DNA of 64,000 bases from Paralithodes platypus (lineage: Eukaryota > Arthropoda > Malacostraca > Decapoda > Lithodidae): contig CM064572.1 in the NCBI GenBank assembly GCA_032716605.1, positions 44,660,563 to 44,724,562 of the forward strand. The letters run 5' to 3'. Shown in pieces: positions 39,640-49,134 of this stretch (positions within the stretch are counted from its first letter, which is position 1; every line of letters begins with the position of its first letter). The notes below the pieces were generated by a model. That model was not told the DNA's origin, made no database searches, and saw only the letters and a list, made by a program, of their open reading frames with translations. The translations under genes were made by a program, and so were the position numbers.

Positions 39640-40115
39640 GATGCCTGTAACAATCTGCTGTCGGGCTACTCTCCGACATCAACGCAATATAATTCAGAAA
39701 TATTGTCAGAACATTAGTCCAAAGAAAACTGTGCCAGAGTTTGTGCTGGTGTGACAAAGTCTTAAGGCCATAGACATCAATATTAAACAGAAAACAATAT
39801 TGCTAAGCGCATTTGTATTACCTATTTGTATTGGTGATGCTGTAGGAATATCAATAAGTCTTCTTTTGTGAAAACTGATGCAAAGAAGATGTTGAGCATT
39901 ACTCATTTGTGCCTCATCTTTGATATAGTCCCTATTCTCATCCACTAATGGTCCAATTGTTGAGGTCACTACTTTTTCCTTCCTAATGTAGCTATAGAAT
40001 TCCTTTGGGTTTGTCTTGCTAGGATTTGCAACATGCAATTCTATTTTTTTTTTTTTTTTGCTTTGCTTTATTAGCTTTTTGCCTTTGCGTCGTAGATCTA
40101 CGAATATTGGTTGTC
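39640..40115 (-). pseudogene. CR1-like LINE ORF2 fragment
   Basis: The minus-strand translation gives VDLRRKGKKLIKQ, HVANPSKTNPKEFYSYIRKEK, VTSTIGPLVDENRDY and SPIQIGN. It matches the linker between endonuclease and RT of LINE G (50100-50400) with a poly(A/T) interruption at 40047-40061. Old fragment. Confidence 0.75.
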
Positions 40116-40525
40116 TTCTTGGCTTTCATATATTATATATCTGTCATGGCCGTTCATTTTACGAAGCAGACATGCTGCAATCTCTCTATAATGATAGACA
40201 TAAAAGGCCATTGAAAGGGTAATCCAGACACAAGCATACCTACACACACAAAGGAGAAAACTAGACGAAGGGAAACGTGAGAAGAGGATGATGAAGGGGA
40301 GATGGGAGATAATTGAGAAGGGGAGGCAGAGGAGAAAGAGTAGACATAAAGGAAGATTGAATTACAGATAGGGAGACTGAAGGAGAGACGTGTACAGTCT
40401 TCTTATTAGGTATTACATTATAACAGGATCTATGGGAAATATAAGAGTAAAGACTCAATCTCAAATAACCCTCTCACTTCCATATTATTCCTGCTATCAG
40501 TAACATGTAATCTGATACTACCTGT
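40116..40525. other. Unassigned sequence
   Basis: GA-rich stretch 40255-40390; no gene recognised. Confidence 0.3.
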
Positions 40526-41232
40526 TTCATGGTCGGATTGTCGGCGACTAAACCGGCTCCCCCACCGGGTCCTCACTCGGAGGGTGGGTGGCTAGACACC
40601 CTGCAGGACTAAAAGCAATACCTGTCAAAGGGCGGATGAACTATATATTAGTCAACGGCCATCTAGCAAACCTATGGTATTTTACCATGATGGATGTTTA
40701 GGATGCTGCCATAGTCTGCACCAAGGTCTTCCATTGCCCGTTTTCATCCATCCCTGCTGTTTGGTGCTATACAGCAACTTTCCTCCTTTTTCCTGCAATC
40801 TCCTGTTTTTTTCCTGACGGTGGTTAGCAGGCCAATGAGGAAGACTTTTGAGTCTGGTGGATTTTCAGGAGATTTAGCATTTTGTTTCTGTTTCTCGTCT
40901 TTTCTAAAAAAATAAAATCCACCGCTACTGCTCCCCCCTGGATATGGTGTCTTTGGGGCTTGTTTTATACCTTACCCTGATGTGATGGCTCCGTCTGGGT
41001 CGATCTGTTTATATCCATCTTTATGTATTTGTGTATGGATTGCTTTCAACTGTTTCTGTTTTTGTTTCTATTTTGTCCGGTGATATAGAAGCTAATACCG
41101 GTCTTCACAGACAACCTGTTACAAGTTGTCGTGTATTTTATTCCAATATTCGTGGTCTCTATAAGAACATCAAGGATCTTACATTGGCATCTGTTGATTA
41201 TGATATTTTCTTTTGTTCTGAAACCCTTCTCT
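40526..41232 (+). pseudogene. LINE F 5' region and endonuclease start, with degenerate 2A-like motif
   Basis: Untranslated leader then, from about 41031, a frame with a hydrophobic stretch followed by LSGDIEANTGL (41079-41111), which aligns with the 2A consensus D(V/I)ExNPGP but has T and L for the two prolines. RVFYSNIRGLYKNIKDL and DIFFCSETLL are the start of an APE-type endonuclease. The frame is cut at 41232 by a DNA transposon and resumes at 45040 with SGYRDYSELLIPNF. Confidence 0.7.
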
Positions 41233-41671
41233 TAGTAGAGTCATTTCCAGAGCTTCCGTGACCGTGTTTAGGATACCAAAGTTTCTCAGTGAATTTAACA
41301 AGGGCAACTGATGCTAAAAAAAATAAGCCCCCATACACCTCACCAAAATGACGGGAAAGTTGTTATTTTAGACGTTTTTCAAAATGGCCGCCGCTGTCAT
41401 CTTAAAAAATTGATAAAGTTCTATTTCTTGAAGTGAATGGCCAAAAATGACAATTTTGGTGTCTATTCCCACTAATTTTGGTGTCAGAAAACCAATGGGA
41501 TGGCATAATTAAAAAATAATTAATAACTAATTACCAAATAATTAAGAAAATAAGAAAATAATTAAGAAAATCAATGGGATGGCATTATTCATGATTTAGA
41601 GTCCCATTAACCTCAACATCAAAGACAAATATGATGTTGTTAAATCCACTGAGAAACTTTGGTATCCTAAA
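41233..41671 (+). repeat. Left terminal inverted repeat of the Academ-like element
   Basis: Paired with 44602-45039. The arm is itself bounded by inverted copies of its own end: GTGTTTAGGATACCAAAG near 41268 and CTTTGGTATCCTAAACAC near 41658, the latter followed by AGTCACGGATCCTCTGA, a mirror of the outer end. So the arm has the form of a ~460-bp MITE. Confidence 0.75.
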
Positions 41672-41805
41672 CACAGTCACGGATCCTCTGAAACTTACTC
41701 AAATGATATAATATATAATTTAAAATGTAAACCAAGAATGTTGACTGATCAATTCCTTCTTTTTTCAGGTTTGTTGCATCGAATTTGGCGTGAAGAATCA
41801 TAAGC

Positions 41806-42573
41806 ATGGAACGTAGAGGAGTTAGTGATGTGCCTGACCCAGGACCTGGATTAAAATGCATATTATGTCAACATCCCTGTATAGCTGATGATAGTACGGA
41901 CAAGACATCTGATACAAAGTGGGAGAATCTAAGGAGCAAGTGTTTTCGGTGGAAGGAACTTGATAAATCTCAGCATGCCTATGCAGCAGTGGAGTGGGAC
42001 AAGGGACCTAAAGGCCTGTACATGCATAGTAAATGTTACACCCAGATCAGTAGTAATCGCTATATTCAGCAAGCACAGAATCGTAAACGGAAATCTGAAC
42101 AGGAAGAAGTTCAAGCATCAACTTCAAGTCAACAACTCCCAGGAAATGTGCCTAAAAAGCTTCGTTCTAGTACTGGAGTGGTTCATGATAAGAATCTCTG
42201 TGTGTGGTGTATGAAAGGACCACAAAAAAACAGTAATCCTGGCAAGTCCAAACTTTTGCTGCTGTCAACAGTAGACGCATGGAACCGGTTCAAGTTGCAT
42301 ACAGGTTGTCTGTCAGATGAGCCTATAAGAGAAAGATTGAATACCCTACTTGCATCTATCCCAGACAGTCGAACGGCGTTTGGATTGGAAATTCGTTATC
42401 ATCGTGAATGTTGGCGCAATTATGTCAGCAACCCTCTGAAGGAGTCTTTTCCTGATGAAAAACAGAGCATCTGCAACATGTTAATCTTCGAGAGGCCCAA
42501 AATATCTTCTTTCATCATGTCCGTCAAGTTATCTTTGAAGATCATGAAATCCGTACACTGCAAGGTCTTGTAA
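41806..42573 (+). CDS. Academ-like protein, N-terminal Cys/His-rich part
   Basis: 255 codons from ATG (MERRGV). Paired cysteines: CILCQHPC at 21-28, HSKCY at 74, CVWC at about 131-134, LHTGC at about 166 and YHRECW about 198. This eight-Cys pattern suggests one or two zinc-binding modules for DNA or protein contact. The last ~30 residues (from about 42480) are out of frame: the other frame reads NLREAQNIFFHHVRQVIF and flows into the next frame, so a single indel near 42475 splits what was one protein. Function inferred from family architecture. Confidence 0.65.
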   Translation: MERRGVSDVPDPGPGLKCILCQHPCIADDSTDKTSDTKWENLRSKCFRWKELDKSQHAYAAVEWDKGPKGLYMHSKCYTQISSNRYIQQAQNRKRKSEQEEVQASTSSQQLPGNVPKKLRSSTGVVHDKNLCVWCMKGPQKNSNPGKSKLLLLSTVDAWNRFKLHTGCLSDEPIRERLNTLLASIPDSRTAFGLEIRYHRECWRNYVSNPLKESFPDEKQSICNMLIFERPKISSFIMSVKLSLKIMKSVHCKVL

Positions 42574-42632
42574 AGGATTACAAAGGCATTACTTCAAATT
42601 ATGGTTACTATTCCACAGCAAAGTCCAGTTTC

Positions 42633-43457
42633 GTGAAGGAAATTCTGATCAAGGAATTTGGAGATGACATAGCATTTCATGAACGAGGTCAGAAGAATGT
42701 GAGTGAACTGGTATATGATGCAAGAGCTGCAGGTTCATATCTTGAGGCTGCAATATCCTCTCTAGGTGTAAGTGACGATCAGCTGGTGAAGAATGTAGCT
42801 GGGCGACTCAGAGATCAGATAATCAAAACAAAAACTGTTCCTTGGCCTCCATACATACATGAGCTAGAAGAATATGAAGACCTGAATGATCTCCTCTTGA
42901 AGCTCATCACTTGGTTAAAGCACCCCACAAAGTCTGAAGTCGATGACAAGCCCCAAGTCAGATCAATTGCATCTATTTTGACCAGCTACATCACTGGAAG
43001 ACGTACTGCATTTGAGACAAACCTCGGTGTACTGCTACATGGTATGACAAAGAGCAGAGAAATGGTAGACATATTACATAAGGATGGCCTGGGAATCAGT
43101 TACAATGATGTGCTTTTGCTTAGAGATTTCTGGGCAGTTACTGACCTGAAGCATTCAACTGAGTGTCCTTTTGTACTTTCTGAAGGAACACCGGCAATAT
43201 GTATAGTCGACAACGATGACTTCAAAAGTGACACTTTGACTGGAAGTGGCCAATCACATCGTACAAATGTCATGTTTGTTCAGCCAGACCTACCTAAGCT
43301 AAATCTACCTACCCTAGATGATGATAGACCAGTTGCAAATAGCACCTTGCCTTCGTACCTCTCTGATAGCCTCAAAGAACTTGGGAGCCAGATGCAAAGA
43401 ATTGAACCATACAAAAAAGTCAAGCGTGCCACTCATCAGACCAAGGATAACGGATGA
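42633..43457 (+). CDS. Academ-like protein, middle part
   Basis: 274 codons open from the first Met. The homologous sequence really begins at about 42480 in this frame (VKDYKGITSNYGYYSTAKSS). Mostly helical-looking, with LRDQIIKTKTVPWPPYIHEL and SYITGRRTAFETNLGVLLHG. I recognise no catalytic motif here. The frame ends TKDNG stop at 43457 and overlaps the next frame's first codon by four bases, which reflects a second frameshift or a lost intron rather than translational coupling. Confidence 0.55.
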   Translation: MKEILIKEFGDDIAFHERGQKNVSELVYDARAAGSYLEAAISSLGVSDDQLVKNVAGRLRDQIIKTKTVPWPPYIHELEEYEDLNDLLLKLITWLKHPTKSEVDDKPQVRSIASILTSYITGRRTAFETNLGVLLHGMTKSREMVDILHKDGLGISYNDVLLLRDFWAVTDLKHSTECPFVLSEGTPAICIVDNDDFKSDTLTGSGQSHRTNVMFVQPDLPKLNLPTLDDDRPVANSTLPSYLSDSLKELGSQMQRIEPYKKVKRATHQTKDNG

Positions 43458-44575
43458 ACAACATCTGGACACAGTTCCTGAATAGACATTCGAATGCAGA
43501 ATGTGTTATCTTGGTTAATGACTCGTACGAGCAAGACTTCTCCATCAAAGAGAGTGAACGACAACACCGTAAAAAAAATCAGTCCATTTGCAATGTGTTT
43601 ATGAAGTCAGAGGACAAATTTCCTTCTAATAGAGACTTTCATGCTCTTCTTGGTAAGCCAGAGAATAAAGTTCGCCTTCAAGCATTTATCAAGGCTGCTT
43701 TCAAAAGAAAGGCATCTACAACCACTATTCAGCTCATACACTGTGTTGTTGGCAAACCAGCAAGGAATCTCACCACAGATGAAGTTTTGCAGAATCTCAC
43801 ATACGCCCATGCAGAAGCAGACACAGCTCTGTTCACTCTTTATGGTAAGCTGCGGTCAGAAGGGTATACAGAAGCAGTTGTCATAGACACTGAAGATACT
43901 GATAACTACGTTCAGGCAGCCTATGTGGCTCGGCAAATATCAGGACTCTTGTGCTTGAAACGCAAATCTCAGCTGATAAATGCTCGGTGTTTGTGTAGTG
44001 AGGCAATGGCGGACTCTTTGATCCCACTTTATGTTCTTACCGGATGCGAACATAACTCCGGCTTTTATGGAATAGGCAAGAAAACTATTGTTGACCGTGT
44101 AGAAAAATCATCAGAAGCTCGCAACCTCCTTAAAAGTTGTGGCACAATCATCCCAGTCACACAGGAAATCATCAATGACTTACAGAAATTTGTTATCCGG
44201 TACATCTATTGTGACACCAAACACAAGACCCTAGCAGAGGTGAGAGCAGCAAAGTGGTCAGTACTCAAGAAAAAGAAGATCATCAGACTGGTACCTGATT
44301 CTGACAGTCTACGACCACACTTAGAGTGCACCAATTACCTCACATATCTGCAGAAGAATTTCCAGCTTCAGAATCATCCATCACCAATTGGCCATGGATG
44401 GCACCTTGTAAATGGCTTATGCCTCCCAGTACGCTATACCCAACCTGCACTTCCATCATTCCTGTATCTTCTAAAAACTCCAAGTCATCCACAAATGGAG
44501 AGCAGCGATGATGACAGCGGAAGTGATTCTGACAGTTGTGCATCATATTTGTCCTGCAGTGATAGTGCATCTTAA
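43454..44575 (+). CDS. Academ-like protein, XPG/FEN-like nuclease part
   Basis: 373 codons. Residues about 117-150 carry AHAEADTALFTLYGKL and VVIDTEDTDNYVQAAY, resembling the XPG-I region with its acidic metal ligands. TGCEHNSGFYGIGKKTIVDR (about 198-217) resembles the helix-two-turn-helix (GCD..S.F.GIGKKTA) of FEN1/XPG-like proteins, here with E for the usual D. The tail is Ser/Asp-rich (SDDDSGSDSDSC), ending at TAA 44575. The nuclease would act on DNA during transposition; this is inference. I see no DDE transposase core with confidence. Confidence 0.65.
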   Translation: MNNIWTQFLNRHSNAECVILVNDSYEQDFSIKESERQHRKKNQSICNVFMKSEDKFPSNRDFHALLGKPENKVRLQAFIKAAFKRKASTTTIQLIHCVVGKPARNLTTDEVLQNLTYAHAEADTALFTLYGKLRSEGYTEAVVIDTEDTDNYVQAAYVARQISGLLCLKRKSQLINARCLCSEAMADSLIPLYVLTGCEHNSGFYGIGKKTIVDRVEKSSEARNLLKSCGTIIPVTQEIINDLQKFVIRYIYCDTKHKTLAEVRAAKWSVLKKKKIIRLVPDSDSLRPHLECTNYLTYLQKNFQLQNHPSPIGHGWHLVNGLCLPVRYTQPALPSFLYLLKTPSHPQMESSDDDSGSDSDSCASYLSCSDSAS

Positions 44576-44601
44576 TGCAGTAGGTTTCATGTTTTATTAA
44601 T

Positions 44602-45039
44602 TTAGGATACCAAAGTTTCTCAGTGGATTTAACAACATCATATTTGTCTTAGATGTTGAGGTTAATGGGACTCTAAATCATGAATTATGCCATCCCATTG
44701 ATTTTCTTAATTATTTTCTTATTTACTTAATTATTTGGTAATTATTTATTAATTATTTTTTAATTGTGCCATGCCATTGATCTTCTGACACCAAAATTAG
44801 TGGGAATAGACACCAAAATTTTCATTTTTGACCATTCACTTCAAGAAATAGAACTTTATAACATTTTTAAGATGAAGGCGGCGGCCATTTTGAAAAACTT
44901 CTAAAATAACAACTTTCCCATCATTTTGGTGAGGTGTATGGGGGCTTATTTTTTTTAGTATCAGTTGCCCTTGTTAAATTCACTGAGAAACTTTGGTATC
45001 CTAAACACAGTCACGGAAGCTCTGAAAATGACTCTACTA
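44602..45039 (-). repeat. Right terminal inverted repeat of the Academ-like element
   Basis: Reverse complement of 41233-41671 with scattered substitutions. The inner boundary TTAGGATACCAAAGTTTC mirrors the outer boundary GAAACTTTGGTATCCTAA, so this arm too is palindrome-bounded. Confidence 0.75.
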
Positions 45040-46240
45040 TCTGGTTATAGAGATTATTCTGAACTTCTTATACCTAACTTCAGTAAACCAGTTCTTATTC
45101 GGCGTGATTCTATTCCTCGTGCTCGTGGAATGAGCTTGTATATTAGATCTGGGTATAATGCTCGGCACTTAACTAAGCATATTTGTAAATGCCATGAGAT
45201 GCAGTTAGTTAAAGTTTCCAGCAAGAATCATAATCATTACATTTTTAGCCTGTACAGAAATCCTGATGTTAACAATGACATATATGACTGCCTCTTAACA
45301 GCCATGGCTTCAATACAGTCTGTAGATGTCAAATCATCCTTTATTTTTGTTGGTGATATCAATGGGCATCATCAAGAGTGGTTGAATTCGGTCTCTCCAA
45401 CTAATAGAAATGGTCTTGCTGCCTTGGATTTTGCAAACTTATCTGGTTGTGAACAGCTAATCCAAGGACCTACTCATATGTCTGGAAATTGTCTTGATCT
45501 AGTACTAACACATATTCCTGGCGTTGTAGAAACCTCCGTTCTTGTACCTGTTGGCACTTCCGACCACAATGCCATCATGTGTAAAATTAATCTTGATATT
45601 TCTGTTCCTGATATTACTCTCTCACGTAAAGTCTACCTTTAATCCCGGGTTAACTGGGACAACGTTTGTAATGATGTTTGTAATATTGAGTGGAATCTCA
45701 TACTAAGATCTCATGACCCGGTTTCAGCTCTCAACAATTCCCTTCCTGGTATCCTTCTCAAAAGAGTTCCATCAAAAACAATTAAGTCTTGTATGAGGGA
45801 TAAAGCATGGTTTAATGATGACTGCAAGCGTGCATTTGATGACAAACAGGCTTCATATCGTCTATGGAGGCGTAATCAAACCCCCTTGCATTGGGAAAAT
45901 TATGTTTTTAAAAGGGCAGCTGCGTAGAGAGTTTATGATGGTGCTGAGAGGGATTATAACTCCCATCTTCTGGATGTTCTGGCAGGAGCTACACAGCCTC
46001 ATAAATGGTGGTCCACTTTGAAGTCCTCTTTATTTGGAATAGATTCATCCATGCCTCCTCTTCGTGATTCTGATGGCTCCATCTCTTTTGATCCATTATC
46101 GAAGGCCAATATTCTATCTAATATTTTTTATTAATAAGCAGAGTAATCAAGAATTATCTTTGCCACTGACATGTTTCCCTAGACCCAACCTCAATTCAAT
46201 GGCATTCAAATCAGCTGAACTGAAACCTGCTGGATCTTGA
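45040..46240 (+). pseudogene. LINE F endonuclease (C-terminal part) and linker
   Basis: Resumes the interrupted endonuclease: RARGMSLYIRSGYNA, FSLYRNPDVNNDIYD, FIFVGDINGHHQEWL, GPTHMSGNCLDLVLTH and VPVGTSDHNAIMC (the SDH catalytic box). A stop follows RKVYL at 45642. The sequence continues SRVNWDNVCNDVCN, DKAWFNDDCKRAF and HKWWSTLKSSLFGIDSS with further stops and shifts. Dead copy. Confidence 0.75.
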
Positions 46241-46965
46241 TACCTATGGTGGCACAGACTCGGATGGATTTTTCCCTCTCTTTTTTAAAAAGGTTGCAGT
46301 GGTCTTGGCACCTAAATTGGCCGTGGTGTTTAGGTTGCTTTTGAAATCGGGTAGTTTTCCTCTTTACTGGCATAAGTCTAGTATCACTCCTATTCCAAAG
46401 GGAAATACTGCCTCATCATCTCCTTATGACTATCGCCCTATCTCCATTACGCCTATCCTATCCAAGCTCTATGAGAGGCTTTTGTCCAGACGCCTTTCCT
46501 CTCATTGTATTAGTCCCAATTTGATACCAAACTCACAGTTTGGTTTTCGTAAGGGACTGGGTACATGTGATGCACTTCTGACACTCACCCATGACTTGCA
46601 ATCTTCATTGGACCAGGGAAATGAATCTCGTGTCGTGGCTATTGACTTTAGTTCTGCTTTTGACTTAGTCAACCATAAAGCACTTCTGTATAAGTTACAG
46701 CTCATCGGTAATGGTGGCAATTTTTTAAGGATCTTTGAAGATTTTTTGACGAAAAGATCTCAGTCTGTGGTCATTGATGGGTGTCATTCCCCTTCTGTTA
46801 CTGTTGTGTCTGGCGTTCCACAAGACAGTGTCCTTGGGCCTTTGCTTTTTATTATTTTTACTGCTGACCTGTGTTCCGAGCTTAAAAATAAACTAATCTC
46901 CTATGCCGATGATACAACTTTATATGCATCAATTTCATCACCAATTGATCCCTCCCTTTCCTCCT
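46241..46965 (+). pseudogene. LINE F reverse transcriptase, 3'-truncated
   Basis: Open from about 46299: LKSGSFPLYWHKSSITPIPK, DYRPISITPILSKLYERLL, FGFRKGLGTCDALL, the motif-A box AIDFSSAFDLVNH, SGVPQDSVLGPLLF (usual G replaced by D) and the catalytic SYADDTTLY. Immediately after, the sequence runs into CTCCTTCC repeats and the remaining RT is missing. A jockey/CR1-type LINE of the kind common in crustaceans (recognition from memory). Confidence 0.75.
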
Positions 46966-47285
46966 CCTTACCTTCCCCCTCCTCCTTACCTTCGCCCTCC
47001 TCCTCCTCCTCGAGCCTTCTGCTTTACTATTCTTGTCTTTACCTAGTAGTTAGTAGCTTAGCAGTGTAGATATCCAAACTGCACCGTAAGGACCAATAGG
47101 TATGTTGCAGTTTGTAAGTCCTCCTCCTCCTCCTCCTATTCCACCACCACCACCACCACCACCACCACCTCCTCCTCCTCCTTCTGCCTCCTGCCCCTGC
47201 CCCTCCTTCTTCTTCTCCTCCTCCTCCTCCTCCTCCTCCTCCTCCTCCTCCTCCTCCTCTTCTTCCTCCCCCTCCTCCTCCTTGC
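46966..47285. repeat. (TCC)n / (CCA)n microsatellite cluster
   Basis: Blocks of CTCCTT, CCACCACCA (47140-47168) and TCCTCC (47210-47285), separated by about 100 bases. Apparent poly-Ser/Pro and poly-Glu/Gly frames are artefacts of this composition. Confidence 0.9.
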
Positions 47286-47757
47286 TAACATATTTTTTTT
47301 TGTAATTTACAGGCATAATATTCTTTTTGTGATTAACATATTCTTGTTGTGATTTACTGGCATTAATTGTACCATATTGCTAACAAATACTTGTTGTTAC
47401 TGTACTGTATACTGTTTTCCAGTTTTCTCACTAGGCTACATTAACCCTCTCCCACTTTTTGTTTTTTTCCAGTAAATTTTGTATAAAATTTCTAGTCCAT
47501 TTGTGATTTTCAGGCTTTAACTGTGTCATACTGCTAACATCAATTTTTGTTTTATTTTCAGGCATAAATTGTGTTCTATTGCTAACATATTGTCTGTGAT
47601 TTACAGGCATATTAATTTTATCATATTGCTAACAAAATTTTGTGTGATTTTCAGGAATTAATTGTATCACATTGCTAACATAATTTTTTGTGATTTTCAG
47701 GCTTTAATTGTACCATTTTGCTAACATAAATTTGTGTGATTTTCAGGCATATTGTGA
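47286..47757 (+). repeat. Minisatellite of splice-acceptor-like units upstream of LINE G ORF1
   Basis: At least five clear units of about 50 bases (47505-47757) plus degenerate units upstream. Each carries TTGCTAAC (branch-point-like) followed 20-30 bases later by TTTTCAGG or TTTACAGG (3' splice-site-like) after a T-rich run. The last unit's CAGG lies about 25 bases before the ATG at 47768. Confidence 0.65.
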
Positions 47758-47767
47758 TTATATCGTC

Positions 47768-48760
47768 ATGGCGCCGCAACGAACCTGCACGAGTTGTTCC
47801 GGTAAATTTGGCCCTACCATGTTTGTTGATACTGATGTCCAAATTTGTAGATTTTGGCAGCTCTGAGAGAAGATTGCGGATGAATTGAATGCAGCTCACC
47901 GCAAGATCGATGCCCTGACTACGAAGCTTGAATCCCTTCAAGAATTTGCCACACTCAACGTAGGAGTGCCCTCGGCCCAAGAAACCACTACGATGTCACC
48001 CGCCATTCCAGTGCATACAGTACCGGTACCGGTACCCACACCAGCAGCTACCTTAGATGTTGCAGAAAATAATAATGACTCTACTCTCACTCCCCTCCAG
48101 GACTACTTTCAGTTAGTGAGAAACAATGTGCATCCCAGTACCAGTACCAGGAAGGTCATCCCGACAACATGCCAAAACCACTTCAAAATTCTTGCTATTG
48201 ACGAGGAAGAGGAAACGGAAGAAGTTCGGCTTGTGGGCGACTCCATGGTCCGTGGCCAATTAACCGAGTTCTGCGCCATGGAACCCAGGACCAGAAAGCG
48301 ATTCTGTATCCCAGGTGGCGGAGTGGACGACATTGTTGCGGCTGTGGAAGAGGTTTCCAGGCTCGCCCCCGCAAGCACTACATACGTCATCCACGTTGGA
48401 TCTAACGATGTCCAACGGACGCGGTCAGAGGAACTACTTTGCAAGTACCGGCGGCTGATCAGGTCCTTCAAGGAAAAATCTAATAGAATCTTAATTTCAG
48501 GAATTGTTCCCCGGATTGATGTAGAAAACCGATTCTACAACATAGCTACCAGTACAAATCGCCGACTAGCCAAACTCTGCAGGGAGGAGGACATCGGCTT
48601 TGTCGACACGTGGGATCATTTTTACTATGATAAATCTTTGTTTTCAGGAGATGGTGTACATCTCAATGAAGTAGGAGCTGCTGGTCGTCTGCTGAACGAT
48701 GCAGTCAAGGATTTCCGTTCAAAAAACGGGGTCAACCCGGGGTATGCGGGGGTAGTGTAA
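47768..48760 (+). CDS. LINE G (CR1-like) ORF1 with SGNH/esterase domain
   Basis: From ATG at 47768 the frame gives MAPQRTCTSCSGKFG, a likely zinc-binding CxxC start with a later C, then one in-frame TGA at 47864-47866. It continues as 290 further codons. A coiled-coil-like segment (AAHRKIDALTTKLESLQE) is followed by an SGNH hydrolase-like domain: GDSMVRGQ (block with Ser), GGGVDDI, HVGSNDV (Asn block), ISGIVPRID and DGVHLNEVG (Asp-His block). Esterase-type ORF1 proteins are known from CR1 LINEs and are thought to help RNP or membrane association. Apart from the TGA the domain looks intact. Confidence 0.75.
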
Positions 48761-48824
48761 GTCAAATACGAACTGAAAATTCAGACAATGCACATTCAGT
48801 AACATCCAACTCTAATACTCTTAA

Positions 48825-49130
48825 CTCCTTGCGACATATATGACGCAATCGCGTCATATGAATAAGTCCACCAAAAACTCATATGACGCGATCGCGTCAT
48901 ATGGACTTATCTCTATACCTCTCCAATAAGTTTATGACGCAATTTTGCGTCATATGAGCTCAGTAAGTCCAATAAGTTACCATACGATAAAACCGTTGGT
49001 GGCAACCTCAGCCTCCTGCGATAATTCTAACGGCCGCAGTGTTGTTGTGAGTGTAGTGCGAGGCAGTGGCAATGATCCTGGGGCTCCCGCCTCCTCGGAC
49101 TTACTGGAATATAATATGTCTGGGGGAGGG
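48825..49130 (+). mobile_element. Palindrome-rich MITE, copy 3
   Basis: 306 bp between TTAA 48821-48824 and TTAA 49131-49134, inserted between ORF1 and ORF2 of LINE G. The ends are CTCCTTGCGACATAT and, reversed, CCCTCCCCCAGACATAT. Contains ATATGACGCGATCGCGTCATAT and two variants. Deleting it with one TTAA restores a sensible LINE start (LKVFYVNSRSIRNK). Confidence 0.75.
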
Positions 49131-49134
49131 TTAA

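Larger units (their letters stand above)
41233..45039 (+). mobile_element. Academ-like DNA transposon with long inverted repeats
   Basis: 3807 bp inserted in the LINE F endonuclease. The ends are inverted repeats TAGTAGAGTCATTTCCAGAG at left and, reversed, TAGTAGAGTCATTTTCAGAG at right. The repeats extend about 439 bp and match at most positions. Flanking TCT on both sides is a candidate 3-bp duplication. Inside are three consecutive frames that together form one Cys-rich, XPG/FEN-like nuclease protein. Cys-rich zinc finger plus XPG-like nuclease, TIRs and a short duplication is the architecture I know for the Academ superfamily. That name is from memory and unverified. Confidence 0.65.

Noticed and set aside
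42633..43460. Academ-like frames as three separate overlapping genes in an operon
   Set aside because: Sequence continues across the breaks in other frames, so they are one protein split by indels, not overlapping genes.
47050..47316. Poly-Glu/Gly and poly-Pro/Ser frames
   Set aside because: Translation of (TCC)n and (CCA)n microsatellites.
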